64,000 nt of DNA, from contig JASPKZ010000422.1 of NCBI GenBank assembly GCA_030220185.1, forward strand, positions 434,001 to 498,000, in the 5' to 3' direction. The stretch is from Diploptera punctata. Lineage: Eukaryota > Arthropoda > Insecta > Blattodea > Blaberidae. The notes beneath the pieces were generated by a model that did not search any database, was not told the DNA's origin, and saw only the letters and a program-made list of their open reading frames with translations. Below are positions 63,901 through 64,000 of this stretch, piece after piece (position 1 is the stretch's first letter; each line of letters starts with the position of its first letter). A program made the position numbers and the translations under genes.

Positions 63901-64000
63901 AAGTAGTTAATCCCCACTTTTCAAAAATTTTCCCATAACCCGCCAAGAATTACGTTAGAACACGTGAATCCCCCCTATATTTTCATATTACGAATGTTTT

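Overview
The window reads as transposon-packed, AT-rich insect nuclear DNA. No ordinary host gene could be recognised on either strand: every open frame that resembles a protein belongs to a mobile element, and the others overlap SINEs, foldbacks or simple repeats. The repeat styles (RTE-like LINEs ending in AGTA or GAT repeats, several tRNA-derived SINE families, Tc1/mariner, pogo-like and Helitron-like elements) suggest a large-genome insect. A cockroach-like (blattodean) source is my best guess from memory of these repeat families, not something the sequence proves.

Layout. 0-9 kb: a foldback with a tRNA-like body split by a SINE, a small MITE, two LINE 3' ends with target duplications or tails, SINEs, a mariner relic and a pogo-like transposase relic. 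9-20 kb: an RTE-like reverse transcriptase (family A, 9478-11153) inserted in a foldback repeat, (TAA)n tracts, a mariner relic, SINEs and a family B RTE 3' end. 20-31 kb: SINEs, a TIR element, a Helitron-like element with tandem terminal hairpins (24144-25257), foldback copies, and a complete Tc1 element of IR/DR type (26840-28395). 31-38 kb: a second Tc1 element with about 150-bp inverted ends (31783-33387), Helitron-like pieces that hold a gag-like fragment, and two head-to-tail foldback units. 38-48 kb: LINE 3' ends and a dense cluster of tRNA-derived SINEs, then a Tigger-like relic. 48-64 kb: a 2.4-kb family B RTE nested in a mariner relic, a full-length family A RTE with 12-bp target duplications (53612-56754), a second tRNA-like sequence framed by inverted repeats, an internally deleted family B element with both ends and a 12-bp duplication (58751-59223), a large palindrome, and more LINE 3' ends.

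How the parts relate. The autonomous-type coding sequences are two RTE-like families (endonuclease plus reverse transcriptase) and two Tc1 transposases. All visible copies carry stops, frameshifts or truncations, so none looks active as written. The short elements are parasites or deletion derivatives of these or of unseen partners. Exact target duplications allow relative ages and nesting order to be read at many sites. Family labels used here (SINE1-6, RTE-A/B, foldback a-e) are local names for this window only.
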